Assembly: GCF_002159265.1 (NCBI RefSeq)
Contig: NZ_NFHG01000001.1
Span: 310,001 to 374,000 of the forward strand
Direction of reading: 5' to 3'
From: Flavonifractor sp. An82
GTDB lineage: Bacteria; Bacillota; Clostridia; Oscillospirales; Oscillospiraceae
Length of the DNA: 64,000 nt
The notes beneath the pieces are model-generated. The model searched no databases, was not told where the DNA came from, and saw nothing but the letters and a program-made list of their open reading frames with translations. Below, one piece after another: positions 1 through 8,115 of this stretch (position 1 is the stretch's first letter; each line of letters opens with the position of its first letter). The translations under genes and the position numbers were made by a program.

Positions 1-2
1 AC

Positions 3-446
3 GCCATCGCCATGCTGCCCCAGCCCTTCGTCACCACCGCCCAGGCCCAGAGCGAGAGCCTGCGGGTGGCGCTGGATCTGACGGAGGAGTGGGACGCCCT
101 TCAGGCTGACAGCGAGACGCCCTCCACCCTGGTCACTGGCGTGGTGGTGGCCCGGACCACCTTTGTAGAGGAGCATCCGGAGGTGGTATCTGCCTTCCTG
201 GACCACTATCAGGAGTCGGTGGACTATGTCAACTCCAATGTGGAGGAGGCCGCCCAGCTGGTGGGCCAGTATGAGATCGTCACCGCCGAAGTGGCACAGA
301 AGGCCCTGCCGGAGTGCAACATTGTTTTCATTGAGGGAGCCGAGATGAAGGAGAAGCTGTCCGGCTATCTGTCGGTTTTGTTCGAGCAGAATCCTCAGTC
401 CGTGGGCGGCGCCCTGCCTGACGACGCCTTTTACTTCAGCCGCTGA
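3..446 (+). CDS. ABC transporter substrate-binding protein, C-terminal part (5' end outside window)
   Basis: The frame is already open at the left edge, so only about the last 147 residues are present and the true start is outside the window. The visible part resembles the C-terminal lobe of NMT1/SsuA-type periplasmic-binding proteins for nitrate, sulfonate, taurine or thiamine precursors, including a segment on values exceeding a threshold of neighbouring residues (TGVVVARTTFVEEHPEVV) typical of that family. It is followed after 5 bases by a matching permease and then an ATPase, so it is the solute receptor of a three-gene importer. The substrate cannot be read from this fragment. Confidence 0.8.
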   Translation, partial: AIAMLPQPFVTTAQAQSESLRVALDLTEEWDALQADSETPSTLVTGVVVARTTFVEEHPEVVSAFLDHYQESVDYVNSNVEEAAQLVGQYEIVTAEVAQKALPECNIVFIEGAEMKEKLSGYLSVLFEQNPQSVGGALPDDAFYFSR

Positions 447-451
447 CTTTC

Positions 452-1201
452 ATGAAAGGCCGCCGAACCATACGGGCCTGGGCTGTAATCTTTTGGTTGC
501 TCCTGTGGCAGGCGGGTGCCATGGCCATTGATCAGCGCATCATCCTGGTCTCCCCGCTCACTGTGCTTGCGCGGCTGACGGAACTGGTTCCCACGCTGGA
601 TTTTTGGGGCGCCATCGGGTATTCCCTGGTGCGCATCACAGCGGGTTTCCTGCTGGGAGTAGCAGCCGGGACCCTGCTGGCGGCTCTGTCCGCCCGGTTC
701 CGCCGGGTGGAGGAGCTGCTGGCGCCAGCCCTCCTGGCCATCAAGTCCATTCCGGTGGCCTCCTTTATCATTCTGGCGCTGATCCTGTTTTCCTCCAGGA
801 ATCTGGCGGTGCTGATCTCCTTCCTGATCGTCCTGCCGGTCCTCTATACCAATCTGTTGAGCGGCATCCGGGCCGCCAATCCGCAGCTGCTGGAGATGGC
901 CCGGGTGTTCCGCGTCCCCGCACTCCGCGGCATCCGCTACGTGTATCTGCCCCAGGTGCTCCCATACTTCCGGTCGGCCTGCGGCTCCGCCCTGGGATTG
1001 TGCTGGAAGTCCGGCATCGCCGCCGAGGTCATTGGTATGCCAGACGGCTCCATCGGCGAACAGCTCCAGCAGGCCAAAATCTATCTGAACACGCCGGACC
1101 TGTTTGCCTGGACGCTGGTGATCGTGCTGGTGAGCCTGATATTTGAAAAGGTATTCCTGGCTCTGTTGAAGCGGGGAGAACGCGCCCTGGAGAGGATGTG
1201 A
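452..1201 (+). CDS. ABC transporter permease, SsuC/TauC type
   Basis: This 249-residue protein has about six hydrophobic segments and the binding-protein-dependent permease coupling region in its second half (near residues 130-190, with LEMARVFRVPALRGIRYVYLP resembling an EAA loop; only its core is quoted here as RVPALRGIRYVYLPQ). It would form the membrane channel of the importer with the receptor upstream and ATPase downstream. The start ATG lies 5 bases after the receptor stop, and only 3 bases separate its stop from the ATPase start, so the three genes form one operon. The substrate class (sulfonate, nitrate, thiamine precursor) is not resolvable. Confidence 0.88.
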   Translation: MKGRRTIRAWAVIFWLLLWQAGAMAIDQRIILVSPLTVLARLTELVPTLDFWGAIGYSLVRITAGFLLGVAAGTLLAALSARFRRVEELLAPALLAIKSIPVASFIILALILFSSRNLAVLISFLIVLPVLYTNLLSGIRAANPQLLEMARVFRVPALRGIRYVYLPQVLPYFRSACGSALGLCWKSGIAAEVIGMPDGSIGEQLQQAKIYLNTPDLFAWTLVIVLVSLIFEKVFLALLKRGERALERM

Positions 1202-1204
1202 GCC

Positions 1205-1783
1205 ATGCAGGATATTGTGATCCGGGGCCTGTGCAAGGCCTTTGACGGGAAACAGGTCCTCCGGGACTTTTCCGCCGCTCTGCCGGCGGGACAGGTCACC
1301 GGACTCATGGCCCCCTCCGGTGCGGGAAAGACCACCCTGCTGCGGATCCTCATGGGACTGGAGACGCCGGACCGGGGGACCATCACGGGCTTGGAGGGCC
1401 TGCGCCTGAGCGCGGTGTTCCAGGAGGACCGGCTGTGCGAGAACCTGAATCCGGTCTCCAATCTCCGCCTGGTGACCCCGGCTTTGAGCCGGACGGCGGC
1501 TGCAGAGGCTCTGGCGGCCGTGGGACTGACGGACTGTCAGCGCCAGCCCGCCCGGGAGCTGTCCGGCGGGATGCGCCGCCGGGTGGCCATTCTCCGGGCC
1601 CTGTTGGCAGAGTACGACCTGCTGTTCCTGGACGAACCCTTTAAGGGCCTGGATCAGGAGACCAAGGAGATCGTTATGGCGGATACCCGCCGCCGGTGCG
1701 CCGGAAGGACGGTGCTGTTCGTCACCCACGACCCGGCGGAGCTGGAGGCCTTGGGCGCTGTGCAGCGGCTGGAGCTGTCCTGA
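1205..1783 (+). CDS. ABC transporter ATP-binding protein, SsuB/TauB type (short)
   Basis: A 192-residue ATPase with Walker A APSGAGKTT (near residue 36), signature LSGGMRRR and Walker B LLFLDEP, followed by the H-loop VTHDPAE. It energises the permease encoded just upstream. At 192 residues it is shorter than the usual 240-260 for this family, because the C-terminal extension after the H-loop is almost absent; all catalytic motifs are intact, so it is probably functional. It is the last gene of the operon and is followed by an intrinsic terminator. Confidence 0.88.
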   Translation: MQDIVIRGLCKAFDGKQVLRDFSAALPAGQVTGLMAPSGAGKTTLLRILMGLETPDRGTITGLEGLRLSAVFQEDRLCENLNPVSNLRLVTPALSRTAAAEALAAVGLTDCQRQPARELSGGMRRRVAILRALLAEYDLLFLDEPFKGLDQETKEIVMADTRRRCAGRTVLFVTHDPAELEALGAVQRLELS

Positions 1784-1827
1784 ACCCCCGACGTGCCGGC
1801 AAGGGTACAACAAAAGCAGAAAAGCAG

Positions 1828-1861
1828 AAAAAGTGGATGCCGGAAGGGCATCCACTTTTTT
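1828..1861. terminator. Bidirectional intrinsic terminator
   Basis: A 14-bp stem (AAAAAGTGGATGCC paired with its complement) around a 5-base loop, with A-runs on the left and T-runs on the right. It lies between the converging ABC operon and the DUF2249 gene, so it can end transcription from both sides. Confidence 0.85.
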
Positions 1862-1872
1862 CATGACGCGGC

Positions 1873-2559
1873 TCAAAGAACCGTTACCTCCGCGTTCTTC
1901 TCACCGAATTTTTCACGCAGCATCTGGCAGATCCGGGGCCGCTCCGCCCCCTGTTTTTCCTGCTGCTTGATCAGCTTATAGGCTTGGAACAGAGTGGAGG
2001 GACCGATCTCCGAACTGAAATAACCGATCCCCTGGTTCCAGGCCAGCAGCTCAAACACATCGTCCAGGGCCGCTGACTCCACCCCGCAGGCATAGGCTTT
2101 GATCAGCTCTCTTGTGGCCTGCCGCATCCGTCCGGCGCCCACGGCGTTGGCCAGGGAGAGGAGCAGCCGCATTTCATAAGGCAGCGTCCGCTTTTCGCTC
2201 TGCCAGGTCAGCGACCAGAAGTCCGCCGCGATCCGGCCCAGCTCCTCGTCGATCATGGGATAGTTGAGCAGGGCCAGGGGCTTGAAGGGCGTATCCTCCC
2301 CGCCGTCCTTTTTCTCCACACGGCAGAACGAAACATGAAATTCAGCCGGCCCGGCCTGCTCGGTATGGTGTTCAAACCCAAGGGCCTCCATGGCGGCATA
2401 GAGCGGGTGGGGCTCAAAGGTCTGGATGACGGTGAAGCCCTCGCCTACTTCCAGTCCCATTGCTTTCTGCTTCAGGCCCGGGAAAAAGTTCCCCTGCAGA
2501 TGGCGTACATCGACGACCTGGAAGTTGGGCGCCTGATCTTTCCAATTTTCGTAACTCAT
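1873..2559 (-). CDS. DUF2249-domain protein
   Basis: A 228-residue soluble protein. The N-terminal 90 residues look like a DUF2249 domain (VVDVRHLQG, then IQTFEPHPLY, a TusA-like fold often seen in nitrogen-oxide and redox genes). The remainder is helical with a segment (ELIKAYACGVESAALDDVFE) resembling carboxymuconolactone decarboxylase/AhpD-like helices, but without a CxxC pair. Its start overlaps the stop of the acetyltransferase by 4 bases (ATGA), so the two are translationally coupled. The biochemical role is unknown; a redox or sulfur function is only suggested by the family. Confidence 0.65.
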   Translation of the reverse strand: MSYENWKDQAPNFQVVDVRHLQGNFFPGLKQKAMGLEVGEGFTVIQTFEPHPLYAAMEALGFEHHTEQAGPAEFHVSFCRVEKKDGGEDTPFKPLALLNYPMIDEELGRIAADFWSLTWQSEKRTLPYEMRLLLSLANAVGAGRMRQATRELIKAYACGVESAALDDVFELLAWNQGIGYFSSEIGPSTLFQAYKLIKQQEKQGAERPRICQMLREKFGEKNAEVTVL

Positions 2560-3200
2560 GCGCTGTCTGCCCCCTTGATTCGGTATTCATAGATAATGGT
2601 CCGGTTTTCGGAGCCATCCTGGAACGGCGTTTCGGCCACCCTCGCAAAGCCGCGCTTCTCATAAAATTCCCATGACGCCAGCGTATTGGTCAGCAGACGC
2701 ACGGTGTCCGCACCGTCAGCCCTGGCTCTGGACAGAAACTGTGTGACCAAGGCCGTCCCAAGCCCTTTCCGATAGGCTGCTTTGGACGCAAGTGCCACAA
2801 GCTCCAGGTCGCAGGCTCCGAAGGTCTTGCTGTCCCGCTCCTGTAATTGGGAGGAGAAATGATCCCATTGTTTCTGAAAACGCTCCGACATTTTATAACG
2901 TTTCAAATAGTATTTGAGAAACATCCTGCACCACAAGCCATAGTGCCTTTTGCACCCATATCGGTTTGCCAAAGTTCGGTCGAAGGCTTTGTCGTATTTC
3001 CCGCAAACGAACCCCACGACCTGCCCATCCTCCGCCTCCGCAACAAAGGTGAAGTTGCATTTTTCAATCAAGACCTGGGCATAATCCCGCAACAGGAGCT
3101 TGTCGCAATGATCTATAGGGGCCGTAAAAAAGCCTTCATACAGGCACTCACCGCAGGCCGCGGCGTCTCTTTCTGCGTATGGACGGATCGTAAACACCAT
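2556..3200 (-). CDS. GNAT family N-acetyltransferase
   Basis: A 214-residue GNAT protein. Near residues 140-155 it carries the acetyl-CoA binding segment (AAYRKGLGTALVTQFLSRA, an R-x-x-G-x-G/A loop variant), followed by LLTNTLASWEFYEKRGF, the typical C-terminal strand-helix with Tyr-Glu-x-x-GF. It should transfer an acetyl group from acetyl-CoA to an amine, but the acceptor is unknown. It is co-oriented with and overlaps the DUF2249 gene downstream; the lipoprotein gene upstream ends 29 bases before its start. Confidence 0.8.
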   Translation of the reverse strand: MVFTIRPYAERDAAACGECLYEGFFTAPIDHCDKLLLRDYAQVLIEKCNFTFVAEAEDGQVVGFVCGKYDKAFDRTLANRYGCKRHYGLWCRMFLKYYLKRYKMSERFQKQWDHFSSQLQERDSKTFGACDLELVALASKAAYRKGLGTALVTQFLSRARADGADTVRLLTNTLASWEFYEKRGFARVAETPFQDGSENRTIIYEYRIKGADSA

Positions 3201-3229
3201 GATCGTGCTCCCCGTATGTGAGTCTTACT

Positions 3230-3550
3230 TCAGTTATTCCGAAACGGTTGCCACTCGAATGTCCACTTCCCGCCCTTTTTCAAGACGAGTTGGGGAGACT
3301 GTTCTGTCAGCAAGGTGTGGTCAAATTCAGATTGAACATCCGCTGGAAGTTTGGAAAACCCCTCCGGGTCAAAGTGACGGAACAGGTCTCCCCAGGTGGA
3401 GTCTGCTGCCGGCGTGAATCCTTCCGTTGCCGCAGGTCCCTCCAACGGGGACGGTGACTCGCTTTCTGCATCCCCGTGATTCATCATCCCGCAGCCGGTT
3501 AGCAGGCAAAAGATAGCAAGCGCAGCCAGAACCGTTTTCCACCGTTTCAA
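3230..3550 (-). CDS. Small lipoprotein of unknown function
   Basis: A 106-residue protein with a classic lipoprotein signal: MKRWK, a hydrophobic stretch and the lipobox LLTGC at residues 17-21. After cleavage an 86-residue acidic, Pro/Ser/Glu-rich exported peptide remains. A short globular part (WGDLFRHFDPEGF) resembles substrates of no family I recognise. It sits between the acetyltransferase and a methyltransferase on the same strand, 11 bases after the latter's stop, so it is probably in the same transcript. Confidence 0.6.
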   Translation of the reverse strand: MKRWKTVLAALAIFCLLTGCGMMNHGDAESESPSPLEGPAATEGFTPAADSTWGDLFRHFDPEGFSKLPADVQSEFDHTLLTEQSPQLVLKKGGKWTFEWQPFRNN

Positions 3551-3561
3551 AACAATCCCCC

Positions 3562-4260
3562 CTATTCAGCGGTTCCCAGTCCTGTTCCTGGATATCTCCC
3601 GTGCAGGCGTCCTTCACTCCTGCTCTGCGCGGTGATCCGTTCCGCCGGTGTCCACCGGCAGGCGGCGCAACAAAGGGGCAGCACACGGCCGCCCAGCAGT
3701 GCGTGCTCCACCACCCAGAAATCGTGCATGGACAGATAGGAGACAAACTCTCCAGCGTTCCAGCGGTGGTAAACATGGAAACCGGTTCGCTCCATACACC
3801 AGGTGCGAAGCCTTGCCAGCCGCCCTCCGCCGTGGACAAAGGTAGGGGCAAACAACCATCCGCCCGGCTTCAGAACCCGCTGGATCTCCCGGAGCACGCG
3901 ATCCGGCTCCGGCAGGATGTGCAGGGCATTGGCGATGACCACCGCGTCGAAGGACTCCGGCGCGTAGGGCAGATGGGCGGCATCCTGGACAGAGAAGTGG
4001 AGGCGTGAGGAGCCGATCCGCTTTTTCGCCTCCTGGATCATAGTGGGAGCGGCGTCCGTGGCCTCCCAGAGCCGGACATAGGGCGAGAGCGGAAAGGACA
4101 GCTGCCCCGTGCCGCAGGCCAGCTCCAGCACGTTCATATCCCGGGAGAGATGGGGCCGGATCCGCTCACACACCGCCGCGTACAGCGGTGCGGAGCGGTC
4201 CATGGACCTGGTATAATGCCGGGCAGTCTTCTGCCAAAAAGCCAATTCAGATTCCTTCAT
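3562..4260 (-). CDS. Class I SAM-dependent methyltransferase
   Basis: A 232-residue methyltransferase: motif I VLELACGTGQLSF (near residue 45), motif II acidic region EATDAAP, and post-motif VVIANALHILPEPDRVLREIQRVLKPGGW, as in the Methyltransf_11 family. The methyl acceptor is unknown. The last 35 residues after LPLCCAACRW are Arg/Gly-rich and atypical, suggesting a lost original stop or frameshift near the 3' end. Its promoter carries the GTTAG-N6-CTAAC operator, so it is a predicted member of the metal regulon and probably drives the three genes downstream. Confidence 0.82.
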   Translation of the reverse strand: MKESELAFWQKTARHYTRSMDRSAPLYAAVCERIRPHLSRDMNVLELACGTGQLSFPLSPYVRLWEATDAAPTMIQEAKKRIGSSRLHFSVQDAAHLPYAPESFDAVVIANALHILPEPDRVLREIQRVLKPGGWLFAPTFVHGGGRLARLRTWCMERTGFHVYHRWNAGEFVSYLSMHDFWVVEHALLGGRVLPLCCAACRWTPAERITAQSRSEGRLHGRYPGTGLGTAE

Positions 4261-4276
4261 GGTGCGATGCCTCTTT

Positions 4277-4328
4277 TATGGTTAGTATCTGCTAACCATA
4301 AGATACTACAACCCGCAAAAGATTGCAA
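4277..4328 (-). promoter_or_regulatory. Promoter with GTTAG-N6-CTAAC operator (site a)
   Basis: On the minus strand a -35 TTGCAA (4323-4328), a 17-base spacer and a -10 TATCTT (4300-4305) are followed directly by a perfect palindrome with arms TATGGTTAG and CTAACCATA around 6 bases (4277-4300). The operator covers the expected transcription start, so a bound protein would repress the methyltransferase gene. The same half-sites recur at six other places in this window. Confidence 0.7.
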
Positions 4329-4402
4329 GTCCCCGCGAGGAGCAAATGTGTTGAGAGAAACGAGTAGATGACCATGAAGGATGCCGGCGCCTCTCTGTTT
4401 TC

Positions 4403-4825
4403 TCAGGCGAGGGCCGCGCCCAGGGCCCGGCAGGCCGACAGGGCCTCCTCATCCGGAGCCTCGTTGCAGATCACGCTGTCACAGACGAGGTTTGCCCCGT
4501 CGTCGTTGCACCGGGCCTCCCAGCTGCGCATCCATTCGCCGTCGCCCCATCCGTAGGAACCGAACAGGGCGATGCTCTTCCCGCTCAGCCGGCCCTCACA
4601 GGCGGTAAACATGGGCTCAAACTCACTCTCCTCCAGCTGCTCCGACCCCATGGAGGGGCAGCCAAAGGCAATGGCGTCATACTCGCTGACCTGCTCGGGG
4701 GAAAACTCGGAGGCGGTGAGCAGGGACACCTCGGCCCCCTTTCCCTTGGCGCCTTCCACGACCGCCGCGGCCATAGCCTCGGTGTTTCCCGTGCCGCTCC
4801 AATAAACAACTGCGATTTTACTCAT
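4403..4825 (-). CDS. Flavodoxin
   Basis: A 140-residue short-chain flavodoxin. The phosphate loop YWSGTGNTEAMA lies near residue 8, the isoalloxazine-binding loop GCPSMGSEQLEE near residue 53 and GSYGWGDGEWM near residue 85, as in family members. It carries electrons via FMN, classically replacing ferredoxin when iron is scarce. It is the last gene of the minus-strand run that starts at ahpC, with gaps of 42-60 bases, so it is probably under the iron-type operator at 7911-7928. The ATG was chosen to match family N-termini; a TTG 12 bases upstream has a closer AAAGG site. Confidence 0.9.
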   Translation of the reverse strand: MSKIAVVYWSGTGNTEAMAAAVVEGAKGKGAEVSLLTASEFSPEQVSEYDAIAFGCPSMGSEQLEESEFEPMFTACEGRLSGKSIALFGSYGWGDGEWMRSWEARCNDDGANLVCDSVICNEAPDEEALSACRALGAALA

Positions 4826-4867
4826 AAGAATCAACAACCTTTCTGTTTTTCTTGGATTTGGAAAACA

Positions 4868-5419
4868 TCAACCAGCCACTGTGAGCTGCTCGATGGATTT
4901 CCCCTGCTCCCACTGTTGGGAATAAATTTTGCTGCATTCCTCGTACTTCCGGAAGATGTTTTTGGCCGTCTGTTCGTCGCCATAGACCTTCCAGCATCCA
5001 ATGCACTTGTGATTATAGGCTTTATTGAGGATGAAACCCAGAACATCCTCCGGCGGATAGCTGAGAAACAGGCCGATCTCATGGGGAAATTCCCCATCCG
5101 ACCGCAGGCGGCGGATCAGGTGGATCACGCACCGGTTGGAATCTCCCGGCGTATAACCATACCGCAGGAGCAGCCCCCTGGAACGGTGATCTGCCAGATC
5201 ACACTCCAGCGCGTTGGGCCGGTAGACATAGATAAGGGCACGGCCTTTCCGGACCTTCAGCGGCAGGATGCGGATTCCCTTGGGAACCAGCTTCCTGTTC
5301 AAGCGGCATAGTTCTTTTGTCAGCGCGGCTTTGCATGGGCAGGCACAGGAAAAAAGGTTCCTGGTTTTGATCCCTGCCAAAGTCGGAGCACAGTGGCGAA
5401 TGACCAAATCTTCTGACAT
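4868..5419 (-). CDS. DUF3793 family protein
   Basis: A 183-residue soluble protein matching the DUF3793 pattern: an N-terminal His-Cys-Ala-Pro-Thr-Leu-Ala-Gly-Ile-Lys segment, a CACP cysteine pair region near residue 27, central PPEDVLGFI, and a C-terminal CIGCWKVYGDE. From general knowledge this family often sits beside flavodoxin or ferrous-iron transport genes in Clostridia; its biochemistry is not established. Here it lies immediately upstream of the flavodoxin gene in the ahpC operon, which supports a link to iron or redox metabolism. Confidence 0.8.
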   Translation of the reverse strand: MSEDLVIRHCAPTLAGIKTRNLFSCACPCKAALTKELCRLNRKLVPKGIRILPLKVRKGRALIYVYRPNALECDLADHRSRGLLLRYGYTPGDSNRCVIHLIRRLRSDGEFPHEIGLFLSYPPEDVLGFILNKAYNHKCIGCWKVYGDEQTAKNIFRKYEECSKIYSQQWEQGKSIEQLTVAG

Positions 5420-5476
5420 AGGATTTGTCCCCCGAAGAGAAATGGACTTTCTGTTTGACGCTGCACAGTATTCGCG

Positions 5477-5632
5477 TCAAAGCTGTTTTTTGTGGCCACC
5501 ATGAGACTGTGCCTTCTCATGGTGTAAGAACCAATATGCGAGCTTTTTGATCATCTGACAGATCGCGCAGATGACAGTACAGAACAGCAAAGAGGCCAAG
5601 CCATATCCCAAAGACTGTACTGCCTCGTTCAT
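5477..5632 (-). CDS. Small single-pass membrane protein, 51 residues
   Basis: A short open frame starting ATG at 5632 behind AGGCGG, encoding 51 residues with one hydrophobic helix (residues about 8-30, containing two cysteines) and a basic His/Lys-rich tail (HHEKAQSHGGHKKQ). It fills the gap between the AhpF-like gene and DUF3793 on the same strand, which favours a real gene in that operon. The His-rich tail could bind metal, but this is only a guess from composition. Confidence 0.5.
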   Translation of the reverse strand: MNEAVQSLGYGLASLLFCTVICAICQMIKKLAYWFLHHEKAQSHGGHKKQL

Positions 5633-5692
5633 CGTACCGCCTCTTTTCTAATCTTCTCCGCGCAATATTGATGATGGGTACCGCTGGCTCCG

Positions 5693-7312
5693 TTAAGTCA
5701 GCAATTCCAACAGTTGCCGGATGCTCTTCTTGCCAAAGGAGACCTGCTCCCCGCTGTTGACCACCAGGCAGGGGACGCTCATGACCTGGTACTTTTCCCG
5801 CAGGTCGGGAAAGTGATTCAGGTCATAGACCTGGGCGGTGATGTTGGGATTTTCCGCGGCGATGCGCTGGGCCGCCGTCACCAGTTCCGGGCACATGGTA
5901 CAGGACAGCGACACCAGGATCTGCAAATCCATTGGCTTTTGGAGCGCCTGGATCGCGGTCCGGCTCTCTTCGTCCAGCGCCTGTCCCGGCCCGGCGGCGT
6001 TATAGAGCCCCAGGACGAAAGAGGTGAACTCGTGGCCGCCTGGGACGCCGTGAAAGGCAAGGCCCGTCCAGCCGCCGTCCGCCTGGAACACCCGGACGCA
6101 GGGCAGGTGATCCACATCGGCGGGGTCGCCCAGTTCCACAGATAATTTACCGCTCTGTGCCGCCAGCTCCTCCATGTATTGCCGCAGTTCGGCAGAGAGG
6201 GGCGTTTCATCCAGATAGATCCGCAGGATCAGCGGCGCGGCCATCCGGGCGAACACGGTATGGAGCTGGGAGAGCATATCCCCTGTGAAAAGGCCGTTGC
6301 CTGTTTTCGCCGGGTGTTCCGGCTCCTCAGCCCGGCTGGTCGGCGGCTGAGGATGGAGGCCGGTCCTGGCCTGCATGGCGGCGCACAGCCGCTCCAGCTC
6401 GGTGGCGGCCAGGGCGCCGTCGCCCACGGCGGTGACCACCTGCCGCAGGGGTTTGACACACACGTCCCCGGCGGCATACAGGCCGTCCGCCGTGGTCTTC
6501 TGACTACGGTCGGTGAGGATATAGCCCTGCTCATTCAGATCCGCCAGGCCCTGTACCAATTCTGTGGCCGGCTCATATCCGGCAAAGATGAAGACGCCGA
6601 AGGTCTCTCCGTCCGCCGCGTGGTACTTGGTCACCTGGCCGGTTTCTGTATTGCGATAGCGGATAAACCGCAGAGCGGTGTCGCCGGACACCTCCTCCAC
6701 CACCGTGTTGGTGAGGACGGTGATCTTCTCGTGGTTCCGGGTGGCGTCCGCTGTGGCCTGGGCGCAGGTGAAGTCCTCGCCCCGGATCAGGATGGTCACA
6801 TGGCGGGCGTACTTGGTAAGAAACACGCTCTCCTCGGCGGCCGCGAAGCCGCCGCCCACCACAAAGACATCCTTGCCGGTAAAGAACTCCCCATCGCAGG
6901 TGGCGCAATAGGCAACTCCCCGCCCCCGGAACTGTGCTTCACCCTGGAACCCCACCATACGGGGATGGGCGCCGGTGGCCAGCAGGACGCCGAAGCACTT
7001 CAAATCGCCACGCCCAGTGCGCACAGTCTTCACATCACCGCTCAGATCCAGTTCGGTGACCTCCGCCAGGAGGAATTCCGCACCGAAGGACTCGGCCTGT
7101 TTCCGCATCGTTTCCGTGAGCGCGGCGCCGCTGGTTCGCTCCACCCCGGGGAAATTGACCACTTCTGCGGTAATGGTGATCTGCCCGCCGAAGTGGTTCT
7201 TTTCCACGACCACGACCCGGTAGCGGGCCCGGGCCAGATAGAGGGCGGCGGTGAGTCCCGCCGGCCCTCCTCCGATGACCACGACATCGTAGAGATTTTC
7301 CATCCGCTCCAT
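5693..7312 (-). CDS. Thioredoxin-reductase/AhpF-like flavoprotein with C-terminal thioredoxin-fold domain
   Basis: A 539-residue FAD/NAD(P)H oxidoreductase. Residues 1-310 form a thioredoxin-reductase module (FAD loop GGGPAG near residue 14, redox pair CATC at 136-139, NAD(P)H loop GGGFAAAEE, and C-terminal GLYAAGDV). The last 200 residues form an AhpF-N-like double thioredoxin fold with CTMC. This is the reverse of the domain order in classical AhpF, where the thioredoxin-fold part is N-terminal. It starts 3 bases after ahpC, so it is almost certainly the electron donor recycling that peroxidase. A second in-frame ATG lies at codon 4. Confidence 0.88.
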   Translation of the reverse strand: MERMENLYDVVVIGGGPAGLTAALYLARARYRVVVVEKNHFGGQITITAEVVNFPGVERTSGAALTETMRKQAESFGAEFLLAEVTELDLSGDVKTVRTGRGDLKCFGVLLATGAHPRMVGFQGEAQFRGRGVAYCATCDGEFFTGKDVFVVGGGFAAAEESVFLTKYARHVTILIRGEDFTCAQATADATRNHEKITVLTNTVVEEVSGDTALRFIRYRNTETGQVTKYHAADGETFGVFIFAGYEPATELVQGLADLNEQGYILTDRSQKTTADGLYAAGDVCVKPLRQVVTAVGDGALAATELERLCAAMQARTGLHPQPPTSRAEEPEHPAKTGNGLFTGDMLSQLHTVFARMAAPLILRIYLDETPLSAELRQYMEELAAQSGKLSVELGDPADVDHLPCVRVFQADGGWTGLAFHGVPGGHEFTSFVLGLYNAAGPGQALDEESRTAIQALQKPMDLQILVSLSCTMCPELVTAAQRIAAENPNITAQVYDLNHFPDLREKYQVMSVPCLVVNSGEQVSFGKKSIRQLLELLT

Positions 7313-7315
7313 GGC

Positions 7316-7879
7316 TTACAACTGCCCCACCAGATCCAGGCTGGGCTTCAGGGTCTCGGCGCCAGGCTGCCACTTCGCCGGGCACACCTCGTCTCCATGC
7401 TCCGCCACGAACTGGCAGGCCTGCACCTTCCGCAGAAGTTCATCGGCATTCCGGCCCACATTGCCGGCGTTGACCTCATAAGCCACGATTTTCCCTTCGG
7501 GGTTCACGATGAAGCTGCCCCGCTCGGCCACGCCGTCCGCCTCGATATAGACCTCAAAATCTTTGGCCAGACAATGGGTGGGGTCGGCCAGCATGGGATA
7601 CTGGATATTCTGGATGCGCTCGGAAGCGTCATGCCACGCCTTATGGACGAAATGGGTATCGCAGGAAACAGAGTAGATTTCGCAGCCGATGGCCTGGAAT
7701 TTCTCATAGAGATTGGCCAGATCCTCCAATTCTGTGGGGCACACAAAGGTAAAATCGGCAGGATAGAAGAAGAACACGCTCCACTTGCCCAGGATGTCCG
7801 CCTTGGAGACAGCTCGGAAAGCGTTGTTCTGGTAGCACTGTACGGTGAAATCGGCAATTTCTTTCTGAATCAGGGACAT
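7316..7879 (-). CDS. ahpC: Peroxiredoxin AhpC
   Basis: A 187-residue typical 2-Cys peroxiredoxin. The peroxidatic cysteine is in FVCPTE (Cys47) and the resolving cysteine in EVCPAKW near the C-terminus. It reduces hydrogen peroxide and organic peroxides, with electrons from the flavoprotein encoded next. The ATG at 7879 was chosen because GGAGG lies about 11 bases upstream. Its promoter overlaps a GTTAG-N6-CTAAC operator, which places peroxide defence in the same predicted regulon as iron uptake. Confidence 0.93.
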   Translation of the reverse strand: MSLIQKEIADFTVQCYQNNAFRAVSKADILGKWSVFFFYPADFTFVCPTELEDLANLYEKFQAIGCEIYSVSCDTHFVHKAWHDASERIQNIQYPMLADPTHCLAKDFEVYIEADGVAERGSFIVNPEGKIVAYEVNAGNVGRNADELLRKVQACQFVAEHGDEVCPAKWQPGAETLKPSLDLVGQL

Positions 7880-7910
7880 GGGTGATTCAACCTCCATTCA
7901 TATTTCTTGA

Positions 7911-7966
7911 AGTTAGTTGTCGCTAACCGTAAAAGAATTATATAGGGTTTTCTATCTCCTTGTCAA
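7911..7966 (-). promoter_or_regulatory. ahpC promoter with GTTAG-N6-CTAAC operator (site b)
   Basis: On the minus strand a consensus -35 TTGACA (7961-7966), an 18-base spacer and a consensus -10 TATAAT (7937-7942) are followed by an inverted repeat GGTTAG-CGACAA-CTAACT (7911-7928). The operator covers the predicted start of transcription. It probably controls ahpC through the flavodoxin gene. Confidence 0.75.
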
Positions 7967-8038
7967 GAGGGAGTGCGCACGGCTCTGAATATGTATCGCT
8001 CGACTCAATAAAACCGCTTCTATAATAAGTCGGCGGGC

Positions 8039-8092
8039 TTGATTTTTGCGTTAAGCAGGTGTATACTGCTCTTGGGTTAGTTATTGCTAACC
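8039..8092 (+). promoter_or_regulatory. Promoter with GTTAG-N6-CTAAC operator (site c)
   Basis: A -35 TTGATT (8039-8044), 17-base spacer and -10 TATACT (8062-8067) precede a perfect GGTTAG-TTATTG-CTAACC repeat (8075-8092). This promoter diverges from that of ahpC, with each direction having its own operator about 150 bases apart. It should drive the methyltransferase cluster starting at 8116. Confidence 0.75.
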
Positions 8093-8115
8093 TGTTTTGA
8101 GGGATGAGGGTGCCT

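Noticed and set aside
431-1876. Long minus-strand open frame of 481 codons opposite the ABC importer
   Set aside because: Low-complexity Gln/Gly/His-rich translation typical of antisense frames in GC-rich DNA; the plus strand holds three motif-complete ABC genes.
6179-7885. Plus-strand 568-codon open frame opposite ahpC and the reductase
   Set aside because: Composition is antisense-like and both minus-strand genes have intact catalytic motifs.
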